Source: Methylobacterium ajmalii (GTDB taxonomy: Bacteria > Pseudomonadota > Alphaproteobacteria > Rhizobiales > Beijerinckiaceae). Taken from it: a DNA stretch of 32,578 nucleotides. A model generated the notes under the pieces. That model was not told where the DNA came from, ran no database searches, and was given only the letters and a program-made list of their open reading frames with translations. Below are positions 6,821 to 13,933 of this stretch, piece by piece. Position 1 is the stretch's first letter. The number at the start of each line of letters is the position of its first letter. The stretch is from contig NZ_JACWCT010000004.1 in assembly GCF_016613415.1 (NCBI RefSeq), positions 1 to 32,578 of the forward strand, read 5' to 3'. Made by a program: the position numbers and the translations under genes.

Positions 6821-7900
6821 TCAGCCTCCGAAGGCCGCGTCCCGCTCCACCGGTCGGTGGGCATCGTCCAATCGATGTCGCAGCGTCGCGGCCAGGGTGT
6901 CGTGCGCCTCGTCTGGAATGGGGTAAACCGAGCTCGCGTTGATCTCGCAGAGCACGTAAGTGTCCTCGCCGGCGGCGCCCTTCGGCCCGAGCAGGAAGTC
7001 GGCGTCCCAGACGACCGGCAGGTCGTCCGGGACCAAGCCGAGCAGAAGCGTCATCTCAGGTATCCATTCCGCTTCCATCAGGCCGCGCAGGTGCTGGAAG
7101 CGCGCGTCGTCCGGCCCAGAATAGAGGCGCGGTGGGGCCCGTCCATGCTCGGGCGAGGCGAGCGCGGTCACGTACTGGGCACCGAACCCGGCCACCCGCG
7201 TACCGCTCACGTAGCAGCGGACCATCCCCTCCAGGTGCCGCGCCTGGAACGGCTGGTCGACGAGGGGGCCGCCCGCCGCGAAGTCGGCGGCGCGCTCGGC
7301 CAGGAACGCGTCGAGTGGCATCGTGCGCCGGCTCCGGTCGCGCGCCTCCTGCACCAGCACGTCGGGACCCGCGGCGCGCTCTACCTTCCAGACGCCGATG
7401 CCGCCGTTGCCGCGGCTGCACTTCAGCACCCGCGGCCCCTCGGCGACGCGCGCGGGGAACTCCGCCGCGAGCGCGGCATGGCTGGCGTAGAGGTGCGTAT
7501 CCGTGCCCCAACCCAACTCCCGCGTCCGGACCAGCACCTCCTTCGTGCCTATCCGGTCGATTACGTCGGGATGACAGCTGACGAGGATCCCGGCGGCCGC
7601 CACCTCCCGCAGCACCGCGTCGAGAGCTCTGCGGTCCTCGCCGGTGTCCTCAGTCACTGGGTTCACCCAGACCAACACGGCGTCCACCGCCATAAGCTGG
7701 GCCCGGACGTCATCGGCGAGCTCCTCCACCCATACGGCGGGCTCGCCGGCGAGCCCGTGCCGCTCAAGGACGGCGAACACCGCCGCGAACCGGCTGGTTT
7801 CCGGACGCGCTTCGGCTCGCGCCCGGGCGTCGCCCCGCCAGACGACGGCGACCTTGAAGGGATGCTGGCCTGGACCCGTCATCTTTGGCACCGGGAGCAT
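6821..7900 (-). CDS. ATP-grasp-like protein (Cj0069-type)
   Basis: A 359-residue soluble protein with an ATP-grasp outline: an N-terminal alpha/beta part (FKVAVVWRGDARARA, then VDAVLVWVNPVTEDTG), a central part with RIGTKEVLVRTRELGWG and VLKCSRGNGGIGVWKV (glycine-rich nucleotide-binding loop), and a C-terminal part with VVWDADFLLG and VLCEINASSVYPIP, where the D and E.N residues correspond to the metal-ATP ligands of the fold. It resembles the uncharacterised Cj0069 family; substrate unknown. It is the last gene of the leftward chromate unit, 39 nt after the Rap1a-like gene. The start at 7900 is uncertain: an in-frame ATG at 7882 is equally plausible and neither has a clear ribosome-binding site. 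A peptide- or thiol-ligase role in metal defence is speculation. Confidence 0.68.
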   Translation of the reverse strand: MLPVPKMTGPGQHPFKVAVVWRGDARARAEARPETSRFAAVFAVLERHGLAGEPAVWVEELADDVRAQLMAVDAVLVWVNPVTEDTGEDRRALDAVLREVAAAGILVSCHPDVIDRIGTKEVLVRTRELGWGTDTHLYASHAALAAEFPARVAEGPRVLKCSRGNGGIGVWKVERAAGPDVLVQEARDRSRRTMPLDAFLAERAADFAAGGPLVDQPFQARHLEGMVRCYVSGTRVAGFGAQYVTALASPEHGRAPPRLYSGPDDARFQHLRGLMEAEWIPEMTLLLGLVPDDLPVVWDADFLLGPKGAAGEDTYVLCEINASSVYPIPDEAHDTLAATLRHRLDDAHRPVERDAAFGG

Positions 7901-7939
7901 TGCTGGCGCGGATCGTGAGGGAGGCGGGCGCGCTCCGGT

Positions 7940-8407
7940 TCACCGCCCACAGGGCCAGCACTGCCGGAAGGCGAGGCTGGCCCCCGCCAGCATGTCGGTC
8001 TGGAGCAGGGCCTCGTTGGCGTGCGCCCAGGCCATATACGCCTCGGTCAGGGCCTCGATGGTGTAGTCGACGGCGCAGATCCCGGCCTTGTCGCCGCCAT
8101 CGCCGAAGGCCGCCAGCGTATCGGCGACACCCATGAGGTAGGCGCTGCACCAGCCCGACGCCTTGCCCCGCTCGGCGAGGCAGACGCGGTACAGGTCCCC
8201 CGACCGCCTCTCGCGGATGTCGACCGAAGCGGCCGGCGGCACCGCCGGGGCACCGACGCCCTGGCCGCCCGCATTCAGGGCGCAGGACGTGCCCTCGCAG
8301 CCGGCGGCGTTCGCCGGCGGAACCGTCGCCGGAAGTGAGACGGTGACCGAAGCCGCCGCCAGGACCGCGAGGCACCGCCCCCTGAGGTTCACCGACATCG
8401 TCATCAT
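7940..8407 (-). CDS. Exported Rap1a/Tai-like small protein
   Basis: A 155-residue protein with a signal peptide (hydrophobic LAVLAAASVTVSLPATV, cleavage likely after PANAA near residue 35). The mature part has the Rap1a/Tai pattern: a Cys in YRVCLAERG, WCSAYLMGVADTLAAF, ICAVDYTIEALTEAYMAWAHANE and a C-terminal CWPC. In Serratia and others this fold includes immunity proteins to type VI amidase effectors, but many members sit in unrelated contexts, and nothing here points to a T6SS. The start is fixed by AGGAG seven nt upstream of the ATG at 8407. It follows the DUF1259 gene by 16 nt in the chromate unit. Paired Cys residues suggest disulfide bonds in the periplasm. Role in chromate stress is unknown. 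Confidence 0.68.
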   Translation of the reverse strand: MMTMSVNLRGRCLAVLAAASVTVSLPATVPPANAAGCEGTSCALNAGGQGVGAPAVPPAASVDIRERRSGDLYRVCLAERGKASGWCSAYLMGVADTLAAFGDGGDKAGICAVDYTIEALTEAYMAWAHANEALLQTDMLAGASLAFRQCWPCGR

Positions 8408-8423
8408 GGCGATGCTCCTGGCA

Positions 8424-9380
8424 TCAGCCCTTCGCGACCTTCACCTGGTCGAGCGCGTCGCGCAGGCCCTTGGCGAGCTTGCCCGCGTCGTCGTTCGCCC
8501 AGAAGTGCATGAAGAACAGCCGCGGCTCGTCGTCGAGCATGTGGTTGTGAAGCGCCGTGACCTCAATGCCGCTCGCCCGCAACGCCTTGATCACCGGGTT
8601 CACCTCGTCGGCGGTGAGCACGAAGTCGCCCGTGATGGCCGCCTTGCCGCCGCCGGTCGGCTGGAAGTTGATGGCGATCGCCGAGCCCATGGCCTCGGGC
8701 ACGACCATGCCGTGGTCCTTCGGGGTCTCCGAGCGCGGCACGCTCACGGCGTAGACGCCGCCGTTGACCTTGCCTTTGCGCCCGATGGCGGCGTCGATGG
8801 CCGCCGTGTCGAGGTCGAGCGACTGATCCGGCGCGGTCGCCTTCGCCGGCACCGGTCCCTCGCCGGCCGAGGCCGGTTCGGTCTTCCCGGACGGCGGGGA
8901 GCCGCCGGCGGTCTCGCCGCCGAAGGGCGTGCGGCTCGCGCCCAGCGCCCCCGCCAGGATCGTGGCGAGCTTCCCGGGCTCGCCCTGCCCGGAGACGTGC
9001 ATGTAGAGGGTGCTCGGTGAGGCCCGCAGCAGGTGGTTGTGGATGGCGGTGATCTCGACGCCGTTCTCGACGAGGCGCTTCATCACCGGGTTCACTTCGT
9101 CCTCGGTTAGGACGAGGTCGCCCATCACCATGACCTCGTTCCCGCCCCCGTGCCGCACGAAGGCGAGCCAGGAGCCAAGGGCGAGGGATGGCTTCAGCTG
9201 CACGCCGTCGAGGGTGACCTTCAGGTCGGTCCGGGGCAGGCCGACGCGGTAGACCCCGCCCGGCATGGCGGTCCCGGGCTTGCCCAGCCCGGTGGCGATG
9301 GCGTCCTGCCAGGGCTCCGCGGCCGACGCGCCGGTCGCGAGGGTGCCCAGGACGGCGATGGATGCAAGCAAGCGACGCAT
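8424..9380 (-). CDS. Exported tandem DUF1259 (LppY/LpqO-type) protein
   Basis: A 318-residue protein with a signal peptide (RRLLASIAVLGTLATGASA) and two similar halves. The first half has GDLVLTEDEVNPVMKRL and ITAIHNHLL (H114, H116); the second has GDFVLTADEVNPVIKAL and VTALHNHML (H278, H280). A low-complexity Gly/Pro/Ala linker (about 152-185) joins them. This is the DUF1259 (LppY/LpqO) family, of unknown function, here as an internal duplication. The repeated HNH triads plus nearby conserved MH residues suggest metal or small-molecule binding, but that is inference. GAGGAG lies 6 nt before the ATG. The gene lies between the small exported protein and the Rap1a-like gene in the chromate unit. 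DUF1259 genes often accompany chrA/chrB in alphaproteobacteria. Confidence 0.78.
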   Translation of the reverse strand: MRRLLASIAVLGTLATGASAAEPWQDAIATGLGKPGTAMPGGVYRVGLPRTDLKVTLDGVQLKPSLALGSWLAFVRHGGGNEVMVMGDLVLTEDEVNPVMKRLVENGVEITAIHNHLLRASPSTLYMHVSGQGEPGKLATILAGALGASRTPFGGETAGGSPPSGKTEPASAGEGPVPAKATAPDQSLDLDTAAIDAAIGRKGKVNGGVYAVSVPRSETPKDHGMVVPEAMGSAIAINFQPTGGGKAAITGDFVLTADEVNPVIKALRASGIEVTALHNHMLDDEPRLFFMHFWANDDAGKLAKGLRDALDQVKVAKG

Positions 9381-9416
9381 GGTCGTCTCCTCGATTGTGG
9401 TTGCGGTTCGAAGTCC

Positions 9417-9773
9417 TCAGGACCGGCGTGCCGGTGCCTGCAGCACACCCTCGTCCGGCAGGGTGCCGTCGCCACGCCGGAGCTCGACGCGGTTGCCGGC
9501 CATCCAGACCTGGACGCAGGGAACGGCCTCCAGGCAGAGCTCGTCCTTGTCGATCCGCCACCGCGCGGTGTGAGCCCGCCCGAGGGACACGACGTGCAAG
9601 CGGCCGCCCGGCTCGAAGCGGTAGGCCCAGTGCACCTCGTCGGTGACCTCCTTGCCGACAAGGCGCGCCCGGATCTCGGACGCGGTCAGGCGCCGGAACG
9701 CCTCGCCCGCGGGTGCCGGACCCGCCGCCAGGACGAGAAGGATGACCGCCGCGGTGCGGCGCCCGGTGCCCAT
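9417..9773 (-). CDS. Small exported protein of the chromate operon
   Basis: From the ATG at 9773 it has 118 residues: a signal peptide (RRTAAVILLVLAAGPAPAGEA), then LTASEIRARLVGKEVTDEVHWAYRFEPGGRL, RWRIDKDELCLE and VQVWMAGNRVELRR, which look like beta strands of a small lipocalin- or SH3-like domain. I do not know a named family; the segment GKEVTDEVHWAYRF is typical of short exported proteins annotated beside chromate transporters. The ATG overlaps the chrA stop (ATGA) and has GGGAGG upstream, so it is translationally coupled to chrA. Two Cys residues (LCLEAVPC) could form a disulfide. Confidence 0.65.
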   Translation of the reverse strand: MGTGRRTAAVILLVLAAGPAPAGEAFRRLTASEIRARLVGKEVTDEVHWAYRFEPGGRLHVVSLGRAHTARWRIDKDELCLEAVPCVQVWMAGNRVELRRGDGTLPDEGVLQAPARRS

Positions 9774-11182
9774 CACACCAAACCTCCCAAGTGCAGGGCG
9801 ACGCCGGCAGCGGCGCAGGCCGCGAGCGTCTGGACCATGCCGACCTTGCACCGGAACACCGCCAGCACCGCCGCGGCCGCCAACGCGAGGGCCCAGGGGT
9901 TGAGGCTTGACGGGACCGGCACGTCGAACCGGACAGGGCCGGCCGCGAACGGTCGCGTCTCGGCGAAGACGGTGTGCAGGGCGAACCAGACCGCGAGGTT
10001 CAGGATCACGCCGACGACCGCGGCGGTGATAGCCGAGAGCGCGCCGGCCAAGGCCCGGTTGCCGCGCAGCCGCTCAACGTAAGGGGCGCCCACGAAGATC
10101 CAGAGGAAGCACGGCGCGAAGGTCACCCAGGTGGTCAGCAGCCCGCCGAGCGTCCCCGCCAGGAGCGGCGGCAGACTTCCCGGCGCCCGGTAGGCGGCGA
10201 GGAAGCCCACGAACTGGGTGACCATGATCAGCGGGCCGGGCGTGGTCTCGGCCATGCCGAGGCCGTCGAGCATCTCGCCGGGCTTCAGCCAGCCGTAATG
10301 CTCCACCGCCTGCTGGGCCACGTAGGCGAGCACCGCGTAGGCCCCGCCGAACGTCACCATCGCCATCTTCGAGAAGAACACCGCCACTTGGCTGAAGACG
10401 TCGTCCGGGCCGGCGGCGAGCAGGATGGCAGCGACCGGTACTAGCCAGATAGCGCCCCAGGTCAGCAGTATCCGCAGCGTTTGCCCGGCGGCGGCCCGCT
10501 CCTGCGGAAGCTCGTGATCGTCGAGTAGGAAGGGGCCCTCGACGACCTTGCCACCACCCCCGTGCCCTCCGGCCTTGAACTGCGGCAGGCCGGCTCGGCC
10601 GCCGAGGTAGCCGATGACGCCCGCGCAGAGCACGATCAGCGGGAAGGGCACGTCGAAGAAGAAGATGGCCACGAACGCCGCAGCCGCGAGGCCGACCATG
10701 ACCGGTCCCTTGAGTGCCCGCTTGCCGATCCGGATCACGGCCTGGAGCACGATGGCCAGCACCGCCGCCTTCAGGCCGAAGAATAGGCCGGCGACGAAAC
10801 CGACGTTGCCGTAGAGCGCGTAGACCCAGCTCAGCGCCATGATCGCGAGCACGCCCGGTAGGACGAATAGCCCGCCGGCGACGAGCCCGCCGCGGGTGCC
10901 GTGCATGAGCCAGCCGACGTAGGTGGCGAGTTGCTGCGCCTCGGGGCCAGGCAGCAGCGTGCAAAAGTTCAGGGCGTGCAGGAAGCGGTTCTCGGAGATC
11001 CAGCGCCGCTCCTCGACGAGGATGCGATGCATGACCGCGATCTGCCCGGCCGGCCCGCCGAACGAGAGCGCGGCGATGCGCGCCCAGATCGGCACGGCCT
11101 CGGCCAGGGTCACGGGCAGCGGCGCTCCCGGGGCAGCTGCGCTATGCTCCGGCGCAGTCTGGATGCCTGCGGTCGCGGCCAT
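9773..11182 (-). CDS. chrA: Chromate efflux transporter ChrA
   Basis: A 469-residue, highly hydrophobic inner-membrane protein of the long-chain CHR family. Each half carries the expected motifs: LSFGGPAGQIAVMHR, LNFCTLLPGPEAQQLATYVGW and VLPGVLAIMAL in the first half; MVTFGGAYAVLAYV, GLGMAETTPGPLIMVTQFVGF and TWVTFAPCFLWIFVG in the second. A hydrophilic His/Gly-rich linker (GGHGGGGKVVEGPF) separates the halves. It exports chromate, driven by the membrane potential in studied relatives. The start is preceded by GGGGAAGG inside the end of chrB, and the stop overlaps the next gene, so chrB-chrA-9417..9773 are one transcript. Confidence 0.95.
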   Translation of the reverse strand: MAATAGIQTAPEHSAAAPGAPLPVTLAEAVPIWARIAALSFGGPAGQIAVMHRILVEERRWISENRFLHALNFCTLLPGPEAQQLATYVGWLMHGTRGGLVAGGLFVLPGVLAIMALSWVYALYGNVGFVAGLFFGLKAAVLAIVLQAVIRIGKRALKGPVMVGLAAAAFVAIFFFDVPFPLIVLCAGVIGYLGGRAGLPQFKAGGHGGGGKVVEGPFLLDDHELPQERAAAGQTLRILLTWGAIWLVPVAAILLAAGPDDVFSQVAVFFSKMAMVTFGGAYAVLAYVAQQAVEHYGWLKPGEMLDGLGMAETTPGPLIMVTQFVGFLAAYRAPGSLPPLLAGTLGGLLTTWVTFAPCFLWIFVGAPYVERLRGNRALAGALSAITAAVVGVILNLAVWFALHTVFAETRPFAAGPVRFDVPVPSSLNPWALALAAAAVLAVFRCKVGMVQTLAACAAAGVALHLGGLV

Positions 11183-11184
11183 GG

Positions 11185-12015
11185 TCAGGCCTTCCCCTTA
11201 GTGCGGTCGCCCACCCAGTCGTGACGCTCCTCCGTTGCGTCCCGGCACCAGCGATAGAAGGCGTCGTAGAGGAGCATGCCGGCGTCGAGCTGCTCCATGT
11301 CATTGGCATAGATGCGCGACAGGCCGAGCGATGCCGCGAGCAGCCCGGCCGCCTCCGGCGCCAGGTCTGGCCGGCCCGTGTCGGCCCCGCGCACGAGCGT
11401 CGCGAGGTGCAGGAGCGGCGGCGTGGCGAGGCCGAGCTCCTCGACCATGACGTCGAAGGTGCAGAGCTCGCCCCGGTGGCTCCAGAAGGTGCCCGGGTCG
11501 TCGATGTCGAAGGGTGCGGCCTCGAACCGTTCCGCAACGCCGACGACCTCACCCGGCGGCACGAACAGGAAGACCGCGTCGGGGTCGACGAAGCGGCGGA
11601 TCAGCCAGGGACAGGCGATACGGTCGACTTTGGGTCGGGCGCGCGTGACCCAGACGGTTCGGCCCTGCTCGTCGCGGTTGCGGACCTTGTCGGCCGGGAC
11701 CATCGGCAGTTCGGCGGCCGCCCAGTCTGCGATACCACCCTGCAGAGCCTCGGCGTTCACGCCGGCGCTGCGCAGCCAGGCAGCGACGCCGTGGCTGTGC
11801 CGGCGCCCGTCCTCGCAGACCACGACGACCGACCTGCCGCGCAGCGCCGGCGCCCACTCGGCGACCCGGCTAGCCTCCCGGACGAGGGAACCGGGCACGT
11901 ACCGCTGGTCGGCGAGGAATTCCTTGTAGGTGCGCACGTCGACGACGGCCGGGCAGCCGGGAGTTCCGATCAGGCGCGCGAGTTTGTCGACGGTAATGGT
12001 GTTGGGCACAGGCAT
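11185..12015 (-). CDS. chrB: Rhodanese-ChrB fusion, chromate resistance regulator/enzyme
   Basis: From the ATG at 12015 (AAGGA upstream) it has 276 residues in two parts. Residues 5-105 form a rhodanese domain (VVDVRTYKEFLADQ, active-site loop VVVVCEDGRRHSHG with Cys67, LQGGIADWAAAELP). Residues 120-270 form the ChrB C-terminal domain (RIACPWLIRRFVDPDAVFLFVP, FDIDDPGTFWSHRGELCTFDVMVEE, YANDMEQLDAGMLLYDAFYRW). ChrB proteins sense chromate and are needed for its resistance; in this fused form the usual DNA-binding N-terminus is replaced by a rhodanese domain, so it may act in sulfur/thiol chemistry rather than as a repressor. chrA follows after 2 nt. Confidence 0.9.
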   Translation of the reverse strand: MPVPNTITVDKLARLIGTPGCPAVVDVRTYKEFLADQRYVPGSLVREASRVAEWAPALRGRSVVVVCEDGRRHSHGVAAWLRSAGVNAEALQGGIADWAAAELPMVPADKVRNRDEQGRTVWVTRARPKVDRIACPWLIRRFVDPDAVFLFVPPGEVVGVAERFEAAPFDIDDPGTFWSHRGELCTFDVMVEELGLATPPLLHLATLVRGADTGRPDLAPEAAGLLAASLGLSRIYANDMEQLDAGMLLYDAFYRWCRDATEERHDWVGDRTKGKA

Positions 12016-12069
12016 GACGCGTCCTTGCAGCAAGTGCAGATGGGACGCGATTCTTCAGCCGAAGCCTCG

Positions 12070-12088
12070 TCGGGGGATCGCTCCCCGA
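12070..12088 (-). promoter_or_regulatory. Dyad between the chrB promoter and its start
   Basis: TCGGGG at 12070-12075 and CCCCGA at 12083-12088 form a 6-bp dyad with a 7-nt loop within the 5' leader of chrB, just downstream of the predicted -10. It could be an operator or a leader hairpin. Confidence 0.3.
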
Positions 12089-12094
12089 TGAGTC

Positions 12095-12124
12095 AATACA
12101 TCCCGCCAGCGCCCACCCTGTCAA
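12095..12124 (-). promoter_or_regulatory. Candidate chrB promoter
   Basis: On the leftward strand TTGACA (12124-12119) is followed after 18 nt by TGTATT (12100-12095), matching the -35 perfectly and the -10 at four of six positions. The -35 overlaps the stop codon of the upstream DUF1289 gene, so chrB can be transcribed independently of it. Confidence 0.45.
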
Positions 12125-12330
12125 GCGTCCCCGAGGTCGGAGTGGGCCGGCTCCCGTGTGGCCGAGACTTGCTCGACCCGCCGGGGCAGCTCGCGCGCGA
12201 GGGCGGTCCGCCGGTAGGGTGTCATTTTCTTCCACGCGCGGATCTCGGGGATTGTGCGGCCGCAGCCGAGGCACCAGCCGGTGCGCCCGTCCCACTGGCA
12301 AACCCCGATGCAGGGATCGTCCTTCTTCAT
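12121..12330 (-). CDS. DUF1289 small Cys-rich protein
   Basis: A 69-residue protein beginning MKKDDPCIGVCQWDGRTGWC and continuing LGCGRTIPEIRAWKKMTPYRR. This is the full DUF1289 signature, with four Cys in a C-x3-C ... C-x2-C pattern likely to bind zinc or an Fe-S cluster. The function of the family is unknown. It reads leftward towards chrB and its start is only about 40 nt from the RcnR-type palindrome, so its promoter may be under the same control as the rightward rcnR-rcnA pair. Cysteine spacing and length are normal for the family. Confidence 0.85.
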   Translation of the reverse strand: MKKDDPCIGVCQWDGRTGWCLGCGRTIPEIRAWKKMTPYRRTALARELPRRVEQVSATREPAHSDLGDA

Positions 12331-12371
12331 GGTACGGCTCCGCACACACCACGGCATCGACGCCGCTGGAC

Positions 12372-12396
12372 ACACATAGGGTACCCCCCTATGTGT
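12372..12396. promoter_or_regulatory. Candidate RcnR/CsoR-family operator
   Basis: ACACATAGGG (12372-12381) and CCCTATGTGT (12387-12396) form a perfect 10-bp inverted repeat around TACCC. The core TACCCCCCTA (a C6 tract flanked by TA) matches the G/C-tract operators of RcnR-class sensors. It lies 22 nt before the rcnR start and between divergent genes. Confidence 0.7.
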
Positions 12397-12418
12397 CGCC
12401 ATAACGAGGAAGCCTGTG

Positions 12419-12697
12419 ATGGCCCACACGATCAAGGAAAGGACCAAGCTCCTGGCGCGTGTGCGCCGGATCAAGGGACAGGCGGAAGCCGTCGAGCGGG
12501 CCCTGGAGGCCGAGCTCGGCTGCGCCGACGTCCTGATGCTGGTCGCCTCGATGCGGGGTGCCATCAACGGGCTGACCGCCGAATTGATGGAAGACCACAT
12601 CCGCCACCACGTCGTGAACCCGGACGCCGAGCCGGACACAGAGCGCGCCCGGGGGGCCGCCGAGCTGATCGAGGTGGTGCGGACCTACCTCAAGTGA
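12419..12697 (+). CDS. rcnR: RcnR-type nickel/cobalt-sensing repressor
   Basis: A 92-residue CsoR/RcnR-family (DUF156) all-helical repressor. The start is at the ATG (12419) with GAGGA 8 nt upstream, not the preceding GTG, which places the sensor residues in RcnR numbering: His3, Cys35 (LGCADVLM), His60 and His64 (MEDHIRHHV). This H-C-H-H set is the RcnR nickel/cobalt fingerprint, distinct from the C-H-C set of copper CsoR. Apo-protein should bind the palindrome just upstream and release it with Ni or Co. The exporter gene rcnA begins 9 nt after the stop. Confidence 0.88.
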   Translation: MAHTIKERTKLLARVRRIKGQAEAVERALEAELGCADVLMLVASMRGAINGLTAELMEDHIRHHVVNPDAEPDTERARGAAELIEVVRTYLK

Positions 12698-12706
12698 CGA
12701 GACCTC

Positions 12707-13828
12707 ATGACCTCCTTGCCTGACCTGCTCCAGCAGGGCACCGCGCATGCCTGGCTGTTCGTGCCGAGCGCGATCCTGCTCGGCGCCCTGCACGGGCTTG
12801 AGCCCGGCCACTCCAAGACGATGATGGCCGCCTTCATCATCGCGGTCCGAGGCACGGTCACGCAGGCGGTGCTGCTTGGGCTGGCGGCGACGCTCTCGCA
12901 CACCGCCGTAGTTTGGGTCATTGCCCTCGGCGGGCAGTATCTCGGCCAGGAATGGGGCGGCCAAGCGAGCGAGCCGTACTTCCAGCTCGCCTCCGCGGTG
13001 CTCATCGTCGGCATCGCGCTTTGGATGGCGTGGCGCACGTGGCGCGAGCAGCACCACGACCATCATCACCATCACGACGAGACGAAGCACGTCACGACCA
13101 GGGCCGGTCTCCTGACGCTGGAAGTGTTCGAGGACGGGGTGCCGCCGCGCTGGCGGGTGCGTGCGGAGCGGGGTGAGCTACCGGCTCCCGGGAGCATGAC
13201 CGTCGAGACGCTTCGCCCGGACGGCGGTCGGCAGGCGTTCGCCTTCGCGCACCGCGGCGAATTCCTGGAGAGCCTGGAGGAGATCCCGGAGCCGCACGCC
13301 TTCACGGCACGTCTGCGCCTCAACGGGCCGGCCGGAGCCGAGATCCACGAGGTCGCGTTCGAGGAGCACGACCATGACCACGGGCACATGAACCTGGGCG
13401 ACGAGGACGACGCCCACGCCCGGGCCCATGCCGAGGACATCCGCCGCCGCTTCGCGGGCCGGCATGTGACGACCGGCCAGATCGTGCTGTTCGGCTTGAC
13501 CGGAGGGCTGATCCCGTGCCCGGCAGCCATCACGGTCCTGCTCCTGTGCATCCAGCTCAAGCAGTTCAGCCTGGGCTTCGCGCTCGTCGTCTGCTTCAGC
13601 ATCGGCCTGGCGCTGACCATGGTCTCGGCCGGCGTCGTCGCGGCGCTGAGCGTCAAGCATGTCGCCTCCCGCTGGTCCGGGTTCGACGCCTTCGCCCGGC
13701 AGGCCCCTTACGCCTCGGCCGCCCTGATCGTCCTGGTCGGCCTCTACACCGGCTGGCTAGGCTGGCAAGGCATCAGCCACGCACACCAGGACCACGCGGC
13801 CGCATGGACTGTCGACATTCAAGGCTGA
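12707..13828 (+). CDS. rcnA: RcnA-type nickel/cobalt efflux protein
   Basis: A 373-residue inner-membrane protein of the NicO/RcnA family. The N-terminal membrane block has ILLGALHGLEPGHSKTMMAAF, with the His/Glu/His pattern of the metal path. A cytoplasmic or periplasmic loop follows, with a His-rich patch (EQHHDHHHHHDE, residues 115-125) and a second one (EEHDHDHGHMN, then DAHARAHAED). The C-terminal membrane block has GLTGGLIPCPAAITVLLLC and a GLALTMVSAGVVAA helix. Between the His patches is a hydrophilic insert of about 90 residues, longer than the E. coli RcnA loop. It exports Ni(II)/Co(II). It forms an operon with rcnR under the upstream palindrome and is convergent with the RND gene. 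Confidence 0.92.
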   Translation: MTSLPDLLQQGTAHAWLFVPSAILLGALHGLEPGHSKTMMAAFIIAVRGTVTQAVLLGLAATLSHTAVVWVIALGGQYLGQEWGGQASEPYFQLASAVLIVGIALWMAWRTWREQHHDHHHHHDETKHVTTRAGLLTLEVFEDGVPPRWRVRAERGELPAPGSMTVETLRPDGGRQAFAFAHRGEFLESLEEIPEPHAFTARLRLNGPAGAEIHEVAFEEHDHDHGHMNLGDEDDAHARAHAEDIRRRFAGRHVTTGQIVLFGLTGGLIPCPAAITVLLLCIQLKQFSLGFALVVCFSIGLALTMVSAGVVAALSVKHVASRWSGFDAFARQAPYASAALIVLVGLYTGWLGWQGISHAHQDHAAAWTVDIQG

Positions 13829-13933
13829 CCGACCGGCCATGAGCCGAAACAGGTTCAGTCGTCGGCGATGGCACGCGACCTGGGATCGACCAGGAGGCGG
13901 ACCTAACGGCCATCACGCTCGCACGGGCTTTCC
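13829..13933. other. Convergent intergenic gap after rcnA and the RND pump
   Basis: About 105 bases between two genes that point at each other. No convincing terminator hairpin or repeat is seen. Confidence 0.3.

Noticed and set aside
7940..8407. Type VI secretion immunity role for the Rap1a-like protein
   Set aside because: No effector or T6SS gene nearby; the fold alone does not support that function.
8563..9561. Long leftward open frame overlapping the DUF1259 gene
   Set aside because: Frame shadow of the DUF1259 gene, dominated by Arg and Gly.
13829..13933. Bidirectional terminator between rcnA and the RND pump
   Set aside because: No inverted repeat of useful length was found.
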